Below are positions 51,061-62,100 of a stretch of 64,000 nucleotides of DNA, one piece after another. The stretch's first letter is position 1; each line of letters opens with the position of its first letter. The position numbers and the translations under genes were made by a program. This DNA is from Vanilla planifolia (lineage: Eukaryota; Streptophyta; Magnoliopsida; Asparagales; Orchidaceae), in assembly GCA_023846275.1 (NCBI GenBank), contig CM043874.1, forward strand, positions 26,943,630-27,007,629. The letters are read 5' to 3'. A model generated the notes under the pieces. That model was not told the origin of the DNA. It searched no databases and saw only the letters and a program-made list of their open reading frames with translations.

Positions 51061-52592
51061 TAAATTTTATTTAATTCTTTCTTTGAACTCTCTTCATCCC
51101 ATATGGATGGAAACAAAGAATAAAGCAAGGGTTTGCCTCTTGCGTCATCATAATGCCATCAAGGTGAGACATTGGGATTGTTTTAGACTTACAAAAGTCT
51201 ACTTCAATGATTAAATCAAAATCATCCAAGGTAATGATCAGTGAGTTGGCTTTTCCTACATAACTTTCCTAAGCTTTTAGTACTCCATAAGCCATTACAA
51301 TCATAACTTGAGCATTTGCATTCGCTATTTTTAGAAAACAAGGGCACTTTCTCTCCAACAACCCAAGTTTTGGAAAAAGCCATGTAGCCACAAAGGTGTG
51401 TGTAGCACCTATGTCCACTATTATCACAATATTTTGGTCATTTATCTTCACTAAGACACTAATCAACAAGGAATGAGCAATAGTCACACCATTACTTGTT
51501 AAGTTTAGCATTTCAATTAAATCAATTACCAAGAGATTGACAAGTGTAACAACTTTTTTTATCAAATTCCTCACTAGTTTTCTCAGTCATGAGAGCATTA
51601 AGCTTCTCATGCTTGGGACAATTTTTATCATGATGAGAACTATTACATAGAAAATAACCTTGTTAATTTATTGGATTGTTTGTACCTTGGAAGGAAAATG
51701 ACTCTTATTTATGCTTATCCTTTTCATTTTTCTCACCCTCACCATGCTTCCTTGCATTCGGCTTCTATTCACCCTCCTTTCTTTGACTTTCTCTTTAGAT
51801 TTTAGATGAACATCTAAAGCTTTGAAAATTCTCAAGTCCATAAGAGCATTAGCAACAATAATTACACTAGCAAGTCCTTCACATTTTGGTGAAATAACTC
51901 CAATTGTGTCCAAGGTTTCCTTGCCAAAAATCTAAAAAGCTCGTCTCCTTGAACATATTTTGGATGTCCAATGTCAAGCAACTAAACTCCTTGACATATT
52001 CCAACATAGCTCTACTATGCTTCAGCTTCTTTAGAGCTTCCGTAGCTATCCAAGAAGTATTTGAAGGGATAAATTGTTCCTTTATTCTTGAGGCTTTCCT
52101 ATGTATCAATATTCAGCCTTTCAACATTTGTATCATCAATACTTCATTATCTCCACCATAATTTTACATCTCTCACAACATACATTTTATAAATGGTTAC
52201 CCTCTGTGTCTAACACATGACCAATGGTGAAATATTTCTTTATATCTCACAAGTTCTCTAACTTCTTTGCATTCCTGGTGCCATTGAAGTACTTTGGTTC
52301 AAGAATCCACAAAGTTTCAATTCTTTGAGTGAAAATTTGTACTTTCAATTACCATAAACGTCATGAAAAACTCACAACAAAGTTCACGTTACTCATGAAA
52401 GATTTACTCAATATTTTCAACAAAGGTTTGCTGGAAATATTACATAACCAACTTAAAGTTTGCAAGGCACTCTAAAAGGCATGCAGACATTCCCTATTAA
52501 GTGTGATGCCAAAGTGAACTTCAACTAGTAAAATCCTTTCTCTAACTTCATTGATTCCTCACCCAACTCAATGAACTAGGATCTGATACCAA
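51060..52592 (-). mobile_element. Ty3/Gypsy gag-protease fragment with primer binding site
   Basis: On the minus strand the order is: PBS (52592-52581), gag domain (about 52110-51880, YVKEFSCLTLDIQNMFKE), zinc knuckle (about 51665-51590, YFLCNSSHHDKNCPKHEKLN), retroviral-type aspartic protease (51574-51269, LISVLVKINDQN and DIGATHTFVA), then a LDDFDLIIEVDF-like stretch near 51210. This layout, with the HEKLNALM linker after the knuckle, is that of Tekay/Del-type chromoviruses. Reverse transcriptase and integrase are absent: the fragment stops at the direct repeat at 51060. It is broken several times and old. Confidence 0.78.
52581..52592 (-). other. Primer binding site of the Gypsy fragment
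   Basis: Minus-strand TTGGTATCAGAT, matching the initiator-Met primer site TGGTATCAGAGC over its first ten bases. It lies about 470 bases before the gag domain and marks the inner edge of a 5' LTR that should extend upward from about 52593. Confidence 0.7.
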
Positions 52593-54200
52593 CTATCACA
52601 AGCATGATTATTATAGATTAAAAAAATACAACCAATAACTTCTTGTGCACCAACTAGGAACTACTATCCTTAGTCTAGCCTTATCAAAACATAAAAATTC
52701 AAAAAACTTAAGAAAAATTAAGGTTGAGAAAGCACTTTCAATTTGTTAGATTTCATGAAGAAATAATCATACAAGATTGGAAATACATGAAGTGTATGGG
52801 TGATTCCTTAGAACCCTTTTTATTGGGATTCATAACCTTATAAGTAATGGCTGATTGCTTAATCTAGCACTAAGTAACAAATCTTTAACTTCCCTAATAA
52901 TTGGCCAAAGAATAATGATCAAAATTTTGGAATTTTCATTAGATCTACTAAAGCTAAGAGCATGACATATATAATAATGCAAACTCTTATTTATACCTAC
53001 ATTGCATAATTTAATCCTATTAAACTTTCACTCACATGAATCATACTTTTATGATAATGATATCATACATATACAAGTATTATGACTAGATAAATTAATT
53101 AATGTTCATTCAAGTGTGACTCTCTATTTGATTCTAGGAGTAACTAGTCATTTGTATGATGAGTTTATTATAAAATTAGTTCAAATTATTCTAAGACATA
53201 TTCATATGTAAATCAACTTAAATGAGATGCATCTCATAAGAATAGAGTAATATAAGTGGAAAGATAATTTTAAAAATATTTTCCACTCACACTCAGCTTT
53301 ATCGAAACCTAGTGTTTTAAGTAAATTATTATTGGCTTTACATATTAATATCAATAAAGATGATATAACAAGATCTTTTTCAAGTATTACATAGGCCTTA
53401 TATTTCTCTTAGTGCCAGTTGTAATTAACATCAAAAATACTTTCATTAAACTCTTTGAGTTAAGAGATCAAGCTCTTCACATGATTGACCTTGATCATAA
53501 GATGTATGATTTTGAAACTAATGTTGTAAGAGAAGGTATTGGGTCTTAAGAGGGATAAACTAATTAATCAGGTTAAAAGAAATAAAATGTATGACAAAAG
53601 AGCTTAAATAAGGAGAAAATAGAGATGAGTGAATAAAAATACTAATGATTCACTTACTAAAGTAAACCAAATAGAAGACTACAAAACCAAATCAAACAAT
53701 CAAGCTACCAAATAATATATTTTTTTTAGTTGCAACCAATTCATCATTCATTCATTGATGAGAGATTTTTTAAATAGAAGATTATTAATAATTATTTAAT
53801 ACAAAATAAGTTTTCTACCTACTTAAAAACTTTTATGCTTATATAATTGTTTAACATAAAATCATATTTTTTACTTACTTCTTAAAGAGTTTTATATTAT
53901 ATAATAAAATCATACTTCTTATCTATTTATAAAAACTTTCATATATATCATTAAATATTTTGAACACTTTCATTAATATAGTACTAACCATGTACTCATG
54001 ATGATGTTTGGACGAATCAGCCAAAGTATGCATGTATTAAATTTTGGGAAACTTAAACTTGATTAATTTAAGTTCTATACCTTGTTATGAGTTTATGTTA
54101 TTATGGTGTTGTCATTTCTTTTTTTTATGTTGCATCATATCCTCCCAATTTAACAAAACTATACTCCACAAAGTTAAATTTAAAATAATCATCTGTAAGT
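52593..54200 (-). mobile_element. Presumed 5' LTR of the Gypsy fragment and flanking DNA
   Basis: Inferred only from the PBS beside it. The sequence is AT-rich, without coding potential, and I could not find a second copy in the window, so the outer limit is unknown. Confidence 0.35.
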
Positions 54201-54205
54201 TATAG
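54201..54205. repeat. Target site duplication, left copy (TATAG)
   Basis: Five bases TATAG immediately before TGTAACAGCC. The same five bases follow the LTR at 56396-56400. A 5-bp duplication is the standard product of plant LTR-element integration. Confidence 0.85.
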
Positions 54206-56395
54206 TGTAACAGCCTTACTTTTTCTTTATTTTATTTTTTTGTTGAAAGAGCTCTTTGAGACGAGTCTAATGGTGTTTAGTTTGTAATTTTTGGAGTTTT
54301 AAGGAATAAATTATGAATTTTTAAAGATTTGGATAGATTTGTAATATTGAGGATATATTTGTAATTTTGTAAATGTTGGCATAGTTCAATTCATTTTGAC
54401 AGAAGGTATATTTGTAATTTTAAAGTTGTTGGTTGCGCTGGGTATTTATGTAATTTTAGGAATTTCGATGCAGGTTTATTTCTCCAAGCAGAGGATATTT
54501 GTGTAAATTAAAAATTGGGAAGGGGTGTTATGCAAAAATACGGTTCATGGCAAGTCGGTTCTGACCATGTTATAAAAGCCGAAGCAGGGTACGTTTTGAA
54601 AAGCATTTCTGCAAAGAACACCGATTGCGGGGAGGTTGCCGGAGTGCCAGGGCAAGATTTCCAACGACTGTCGTCGTGCTCAGCGAGGTTCCCACACGCT
54701 ACAGTAACAGCTGGCGAGGATTTCCGTGAATTCCGGCATGCGACGGTGATGGCCGACGAAGATTTCTGTAAGGTAAGAAATAATTTATTCGTCGTAAGGG
54801 TTATGTAAGTTTTCCAATGAGCGGCGGAGACCGAGAGGGCGGAAGTCGAGCTGAAATTGATCGGTTTAGTGCATGAACCGACCAGTCCAGCGCTGGCAAA
54901 AGGTTTCGGTTTCTCCAGACGCACTAGAGAGAGAGAGTGAGAGAGAGAAATAAATAAATATAGCAGAAACCGGTCCAGGTTTTGGACCGGGTTTGCACTG
55001 TTGAATGAGGCGCGTTGGGAGCTACCGGTCCACGCAACGGGAAAACCAGCGAAAAACAAATAGTCGAAATTAAGAATTTGGATTTTCATGTTTGGGAAAG
55101 CTTTTAGAAAGCGAAAATTTTGGTTGTTTGAGATTTTTGGCTGTTTGGGAAAGCTTTTAGAAAGCTGGAGTTTTAGCTATTTGAGATTTTTAACTGTTTG
55201 GGAAAGCTTTTAGAAAGCAGGATTTTTGGTTGGTTGGGATTTTTTGGCTTTTGGAAAAGCTTTTAGGAAGCAAAATTTTTTAACCATTTGGGAACAACTT
55301 TTAGAAATTAATTTTTGGCTAATAAACATATTTAAATTAATTATTTTATATTTTATGGGCTTGTAAGATATCAAGAAGAATTAGAAGTGGGAAAGAAAAT
55401 TTGGTATAACAAATCCAGGTAGATAATTCCTAACCCTATGATGAAGCATAATATTATATGTTTTTACATGATTTCTTACTATCACATGGTGCTTTGGTTG
55501 TTACTTATGCATTTGCATGAAAACTGAAAAGAAAAAAGTAACATGATATGATAATAAAATAAAAAAGAAGAAATAATATGAAAAGAAAGGTCTTTTGATA
55601 TAACATAATTGTTTGGAATTATTATTGGAAATGGTAGTAAAAATGGATTCCCAGAGAACATTATCCTCACTACTAGGCTCAGCGTGTGGGATCGCAGGGT
55701 ATCGATCTTCAGATCAGATATCTGCCTAATGTTATGTGCTATGACTCCATGATGATTTACACAACGCTCGGCGTATTGGATCGCAGGGTATGGTACTATA
55801 CCTGCGTGGTGGTACTAGGCTCAGCGTGTTGGATTGCAGGGTATCGATCTTCAGATAAGATATCTGCCTAGTGTTATGTGCTTGGTTGGATGCCGGCTAG
55901 AGTTCATGATGATGATTAGATCCAGAGGATAATGCGTCAAAGGGAATCAGGCCCGGTAATAACACGTCTATAAAGAACTGGAATTTCTTTCGGTTTTTCT
56001 TTGATTTTTCATCTGGTATTATATATGATACCTGGTATGGTTTTATCTTTATACATATGATTGATCTTCACTGCTTATGGTATTTTGATATCTCTTTTTT
56101 ATACTTGGTTAGTTATTGTGATTTATCTACTAAAATATGTAAAATCTCATTTAGTGCCACTACACCAAGAGATGGAAATGCTGCTGCTATAGAAGAGTCA
56201 TTTTCAAGAGATGTGTGAGAGAAAGAAAGTTTTGGTGTGATTAAATGTTTAAAAACATGCCTTTATATATATACTTTTGATTTTTGAGTTAGTGTTTGTC
56301 TTACCGTTGGGTCCCCACCTTGGGTTTTGTTTATTGTCCTCACTTTGATAATAATTTTGTTATTTAGAGGTACTGGTTTAGGTGGGGGCTTAACA
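54206..56395 (+). mobile_element. Solo LTR of a Ty3/Gypsy element, with target site duplication
   Basis: It begins TGTAACAGCC and ends GGGGGCTTAACA (inverted, TG...CA ends), 2190 bases, flanked on both sides by TATAG. The start wording (TGTAACA..., then TGTTGAAAGAGCTC and GAGACGAGTC) is typical of large Tekay-type Gypsy LTRs. It is much richer in G+C and CpG than the other elements here, has a GA-rich tract near 54926-54948 and a donor-like AAGGTAAGAAAT near 54771. No internal region remains, so it arose by LTR-LTR recombination. It is probably the youngest LTR insertion in the window. The long frames inside it (for example 54508-55089, minus) are by-products of high GC. Confidence 0.85.
55672..55882 (+). 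repeat. 69-bp repeat pair inside the solo LTR
   Basis: Units at 55672-55740 and 55814-55882 start ACTAGGCTCAGCGTGT and end GTTATGTGCT. I count 65 matches in 69. A shorter related piece (GGCGTATTGGATCGCAGGGTA, about 55769-55789) lies between them. Such arrays are common in the U3/R part of Gypsy LTRs. Confidence 0.9.
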
Positions 56396-56400
56396 TATAG
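56396..56400. repeat. Target site duplication, right copy (TATAG)
   Basis: Matches 54201-54205 exactly and follows the terminal TTAACA of the LTR. Confidence 0.85.
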
Positions 56401-56419
56401 AGTTAGTTTTTCTAATTCT

Positions 56420-59400
56420 TCTTGTGTCATCAGGGTATCCTTATATGTTGAAGCCTTAAATACTAACTATCACTAGAGAAGATCACTACTTATAGGAGCT
56501 TGAAGTAAGGTTGAGGGAATCCTTACAGACAAATGCATAGCTCTTAAAAAAATTAGTTATTAGAATAATGATAATGCTTAACTTAAGGGAGTTGGTAAAT
56601 GGCTATATTGCTTGTTTTGATAAATACTATTTGTATTATAGAGTTAATAAAGACCCTTTGGTCGCCCTCTCTCAATTTCAAGCTAGATTTAAAGAGGATG
56701 TATAAAAAAAACTTTTCATAAGTAACATCCACACTCTAAAAAAATCTATATGATTACAAGTGATTTCATGCACCTCCAAAAACTTTATCCTACAAGGAAA
56801 GTTTAATCCACACTTACGTTAACTTTTTTGACAAATAACCTCATAGCCTTCACTAACCACCCACCACCTCCCCCTCCTCCTAAATCCACTATAAAACCTA
56901 GTTAATTTATTAGTCAACCTCTCAAAAAAACATTTTTTTGATGTAAAAGACAAGGTCATGTGCTTGGCTAGTGTCCTACTTAACATGTAAATTATATAAC
57001 GGAGAAGAAGATGAGCAACCAAACCAATAATTAAAAATAGAGGCTAAAGATTATCTTCCTAACCCAAATTTAGCTAACAAATACTATTAAAGAAGGAGAA
57101 AATCCCATCTAGAAAAAACTCAACATTGTTATAAGGTGCATATACACCTAGCTTAAGTTAAGTGAAGATTACAAATGCATCATGATTTTTTATACTATTA
57201 TCAAATTAAAAGAAAAGGTTTGTAAGATTATAATAGATAATGATAATAGTATTAGCACTATTTCTTAATATATGTCTCAAAATTGTCACCACCCATCACC
57301 TAAATTAATATATTATTTCTTGGATTAATGAAACCTCTATTCTCATAAAAAAGAAAAGCATGGTACCACTTCAATTTGTTATTATTCAAAAGACATTTTA
57401 TGCGACATTTTCTTTATACAAGTAAAGAGCATTATCTTAAGATTACCTTGTTTGTATGATTACGTTCTTCTTACTAAAATATCTAATACATGCATATTCA
57501 TATAGTAAAGTCAAAAAATTAAGTTATATGCTTCCTTACCTAAAAACCATATTCAATCAATTAGAAATAAACCAACTAATGATCAAAGGAAGAAATTTAG
57601 TTTATGTATCATAATGAATAAGATAACAAACTTACTGATGGAACTATAATATGGGACATAATAATAAGAGATTTCAAGAAAAGAACTAGATATAGTCATA
57701 CCAAAAATAATAGAATCCATTTTATTTAGTTTTCTTAATATTTTCATTGAAGAACCCCAAAGGCTTATCCTCACTATGTGGTATCCAATATGTTTTAGAT
57801 TTAGTACATAACGATAATTTTCCAAACTTACCACATTATAGGATGGTTCCAACTAAACACCATGAGTTAGCTTGGTATGCTCAAGAATTGTTAAACAAAG
57901 ATGTCATATGTGAAAGTCTAAGACTTTTTACAATTTCTATCTACTTAACACCTAAGAGAGATGGATATTAAAAAAAGACGTATCAATAGTAGGATGATTA
58001 ACAAAATAACTATGAAGTATAGATTTCTTATCCCATGTTTGGATGATTTACTTGATCAAATGAGTAGAGCCATAATTTTTTTAAAACATTATCTAAAAAG
58101 TGATTATCACCAAGTTAAGATTTGATAAAAAGATGAATAGTCAATCTCCTTTAAAACTAAGGACACATATGAATGATTGTTCATGCCATTTGACATATCT
58201 AATATTACAAGTATGTTCACGAAGATAATGATTCAAATAATTTAGTCATATTAAGGGGAATTTGTAGTAGTTTATTTTAGTGACATTTTAATTTTTAGTC
58301 ATACCCATAAACACCATTTTCACATTTGAGGAGGATTTATTCTACACTCAAGGAAAATCATGACTATGTAAACCTCAAAAAATATGTCTTTATTACCAAT
58401 CTTGTAAATTTTTTAGGCAATATAGTCTCAAAAAATGGAGTGTCAATTGGCATAACAAAATTAAGACGATAGTTGAATGGCCAACACATTAATTTGTTTC
58501 GAGTTTTCATGATTTAACAATATTTTATATAAGATCTATTTAGAGTTTTAGTAGTATCACTCCTTATAACTGATTATATTAGAAATGTAATTTTGAATGA
58601 AAACCCATAGCTAAGAAAGCATATGATAAAGTAAAGGAGAGTATGACTAAAACCCCTTTACTTTGACTTCTAGACTTTTCAATTGTTTTTGAAGTATCAT
58701 GTGATGACTCAAGCATGAGAATAACAGGAATTTTTAGTTAAGAAGGGCAACCAATAACATATTTTAGTGAAAATTTAAATGAGTCTCGTAAGAAAAAGTC
58801 TATCTATAATAAAGAATTTCATTCAATAGTCCAAATTCTCAAACATCAGAGACATTATATCTTACCATAAGAGTTTGTACTATGTTTTGATCATGAGGAC
58901 TTACGACATTTAAACTCACAAAAAATTTAAAACCATAACGTGCTAAGTGCACAAAGTTTCTTCATAGCTACACCATCTTCAACCATAAGCCTAATATAAG
59001 CAACAAAGTTGTCATTGCCATTAATAAATGAGTGAACTACTCATCACATTACGTGCCTTAATTATTAGCTTTGAAAATTTTCTAATCTATAACCTACTTA
59101 TACTAATTTTGGACTCATTTATAAGGAACTAACTGCTAATCCAAACAAAGTAATATATGATTATGTGATCAAAGAGGGTTACCAATTTTGTGTTTAGCTA
59201 TTATGCATACTCCAAACTTCAATTAGAGATTTCTTAGTATGAAAAATACATACTGAAGGTCTAGCATGCTATTTTGGATGAGACAAAATGATTATAGTTA
59301 TTAAAGATAGATTTTATTGGCTAACACTAAAACGACATGTCTTTCATTTAGTTCCTGGGCATAGAATTTGTGCGTTGCCAAGTAATGTGCCCAAAACACT

Positions 59401-59600
59401 CCTTGAGGGTGAACCCCTACCTAACAATATACTAGCTTATCATGGTAAAATGAGTGAACAAATTGAAAAGTTTTTAGATGATCAAATTACATTAACTAAA
59501 AATCAAAGTTATCAAAGGTATCTTGTTTATCAAAAGGATAGACCAAACACATAATACTTAGATCATAAGAAAAGAGTTATAGAAATTGCACCCAAATTCA
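56420..59600 (+). mobile_element. Ty3/Gypsy fossil, gag to integrase zinc-finger
   Basis: In plus-strand order: gag (near 56650-56700, DPLVALSQFQARFKEDV), protease-like region (about 57220-57530), reverse transcriptase (57740-58500; GIQYVLDLVHNDNFPNLPHY, LLNKDVICES, then LTPKRDGY), RNase H (about 58600-58930), and the integrase zinc-finger side (about 59220-59340; KDRFYWLTLKRHV). The wording resembles chromovirus-type Gypsy pol in which an LKRDV-type block follows DRFYWP. I cannot name the clade with confidence. The integrase core is not recognisable. It is broken many times and old. The solo LTR at 54206 lies just before it. Confidence 0.8.
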
Positions 59601-60420
59601 TTAGAGACTTATAAAAGTAGATTTGGAAAACTCACTTCAGTGGAATTGGTGTGGACATCATTAGCATTCAAAATTTTGTATGCACACAATTCAATCAAGT
59701 GCACTCAAATGCTTCCAAATGATTAAAGGCTTTATTTCTTATGTGTAAGTTCAATTTTGAGCCAACTTTTTCCTCTGTGAGTAAGTTTTTAAAACCTAAT
59801 TCTATAGCCCATGACAACTCACTTCCAACTTGAGCTAGTTTTGATCTAATCCCAACTCACTTTTGACTTAAATGAGCATTGGCCCAAAAAATAACTCGTG
59901 AATATTTGCTTCTAACTCAAGTGGTTGTCAAACTTTTCCTAATCCTTAACATGCCTCTCAGCTCATGTTCATCATTGACACACATAAAACAACTGATGCG
60001 GGTGTAGAGAAACAATTTTCAATAAAAGTAGTTTGGAAACAGCTTATGATAGTTGATTTCAAAGCTTTTTAAGGATAATTTATGCTTTAAAGGCTTGATT
60101 TTGTGGGATCTCTTTGAGATTAAATCCTATATTTATTTACTAAATTTTTATTTTTTTTAGTTAAATTAATGTCCTTTTTTACCTGTGTTTTTTTATATTC
60201 TCATATGTTTTTACCCATATACCCCTCTATGTTCTCTATAAATTAGGGGAACCACTCTTATGTAAAAACACTTTTTGATGAATGAAGTCCACTATTTTCC
60301 TTTGCACTTCATTAAGATCGTAAGTTTGATTGTAATGAGAACTTTGACGTACCAACTCATAAAGGCTCCAATACTAGGATGAGGAGTATGAGGCCCAAGC
60401 TACAAGACACCGTATCAGAC
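59600..60420 (+). mobile_element. Possible Gypsy LTR with TATA box and PBS-like site
   Basis: Near 60225-60260 CCCCTCTATG, then CTATAAATTAGGGGAACC, form a clear TATA region. ATGAATGAAGTCCACTATTT follows about 40 bases later, as in the R region of Gypsy LTRs. ACCGTATCAGACT at 60408-60420 resembles the initiator-Met PBS. A PBS to the right implies a 5' LTR rather than the 3' LTR of the fossil to the left, so ownership is unresolved. Confidence 0.45.
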
Positions 60421-61540
60421 TATCATCAACTGAGCCACCAACATCCTCATATGACAATTAGCTTAACTCAACATACTTTGTTTTCATACCAATGATAACA
60501 TTTGTGCTTGTAATCTTTTTGTCCCTATCATCTTTACTTAATAATTCTCAGTCACAAACCTCAAGTTTTCATCATTATTTTTTTCCAATAATTTAGTTTT
60601 CTTGGTATTTTGGAACATCTCTTTCACAATTCATCTAACTATTTTGGATATTCTATATTGATTTGGTTAGATTACTCTCTACCTTTAAATATGCTTTAAT
60701 GTGATCTTTATATTGCTTTATATTTGAGATCAATAATATTAAAATTTTTCTAAGTACTTAGTTTATGCACTATTGGGACATTGTGGGCCTAGACATCAGA
60801 GCAACCCTTATGTTGCTTATGGGTCCCCTCTTGACTAAGATTGTTTGGATGAGTATCTCTTGCAAGTTGTCATTGTGGATTTCGCAAATCTATTTCGTGC
60901 TTCTTATTTCCTAACATGTGTAAGTTGATCTTTATTCTTGTCATTATAATGGTTTATCCACCAATTTGACATCAAATATATTTAATGATGAATGTGGGGA
61001 GTATGAAGAAATCAGAATCCTTCATGATCAATAAAGAGACTCACAAGATCTTACTTGTGATAAAGGATCTTATCATGGAAAATATGTGAAAACTTTTGGA
61101 AGGTATTATCATGGACAAGAAGAGATTTATTACAAGACGAGGAACTCTCACAACAAACCATATTGGGAAAAAGGAAAGAGCCAACTACAACATAGTCATA
61201 AAATCTAGAAAGAAGGAAGTTTGAGTTCCCTCATCTCACTTTATAAGCATGTAGAGTACTAAAAGTTCTTGAGAATTATTTTTATAATAAAAGAGATTCA
61301 ACGGGGTTAGAATCCTGAAATATATAACATATGCTATAATGCTAAACTCATATGATATAATACTTAGGTTGAATGATTAGTAGAATAGCTTTAGGAGCCT
61401 TAAGAACTATTATGTAAGCCTTGAGGGATTAAAATTAAGATAGATTTTGAGGTTTTGAGATGTGAGAAAAGACTAAAGACTCATTAGAAGAAGAACCATG
61501 CAAAGGTTGAGAATACAAAGCATTGAGAAGGGATCAAGGA
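60421..61540. other. Unassigned DNA
   Basis: No domain or repeat recognised on either strand. Confidence 0.35.
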
Positions 61541-62100
61541 GACCTTGAGATCATTTTAGGTATCAAGTGACAATTTCAACACTCTAGGTCATTTTTGTCA
61601 TCTCAAGGAGGATGGTAGATGAGAATGAAAGCATCAAGATGATGTTAAAGCTTAGTTAAAGACATGTCATTGCCTTAATTAAGAAGCAAGTTATGCAATA
61701 AGCTTGAAGAATGGTCTCAAGTGGGCTTTGAAAACTTAGAAACCTCTAGTGACCAATTATTAGTAAATAAGACAAGTTTTGAAGGTTGATAAGCTTAAAG
61801 ATGTAAATGGAGCAATTATCAGAGATAAAATAGCATGTGTTTACATTATGAGATTTGGAATCTCTTTGGTTATGAGATTTCTAATTCTTTAGATAACTAA
61901 ATAATATTAACCACTATTTCACATATTTCTTTCTATTATTATCTAGTCTAATAGGGTTTAATATATATAAACACCAATTGAAATTGAAGTAGAAATAAGG
62001 AGATCATTCTTTGTAATCTTATTTTAACCTTATAAAGTTATGAACCTTAGCCATGGAGGATCAGTTACTATGCATTTCTTCATCTATCTCCACATCTCTT
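61541..62100 (+). mobile_element. Possible LTR with TATA box
   Basis: AGGGTTTAATATATATAAACACC (TATA at about 61959-61975) is followed by AATTGAAGTAGAAATAAGG and ATCTTATTTTAACC, the layout of a plant LTR promoter and leader. Ends and internal region were not found. Confidence 0.35.

Noticed and set aside
54508-55089. 193-codon minus-strand frame and the overlapping 97-codon plus-strand frame
   Set aside because: Both lie inside the solo LTR, overlap each other on opposite strands and show no domain. They stay open only because this LTR is GC-rich.
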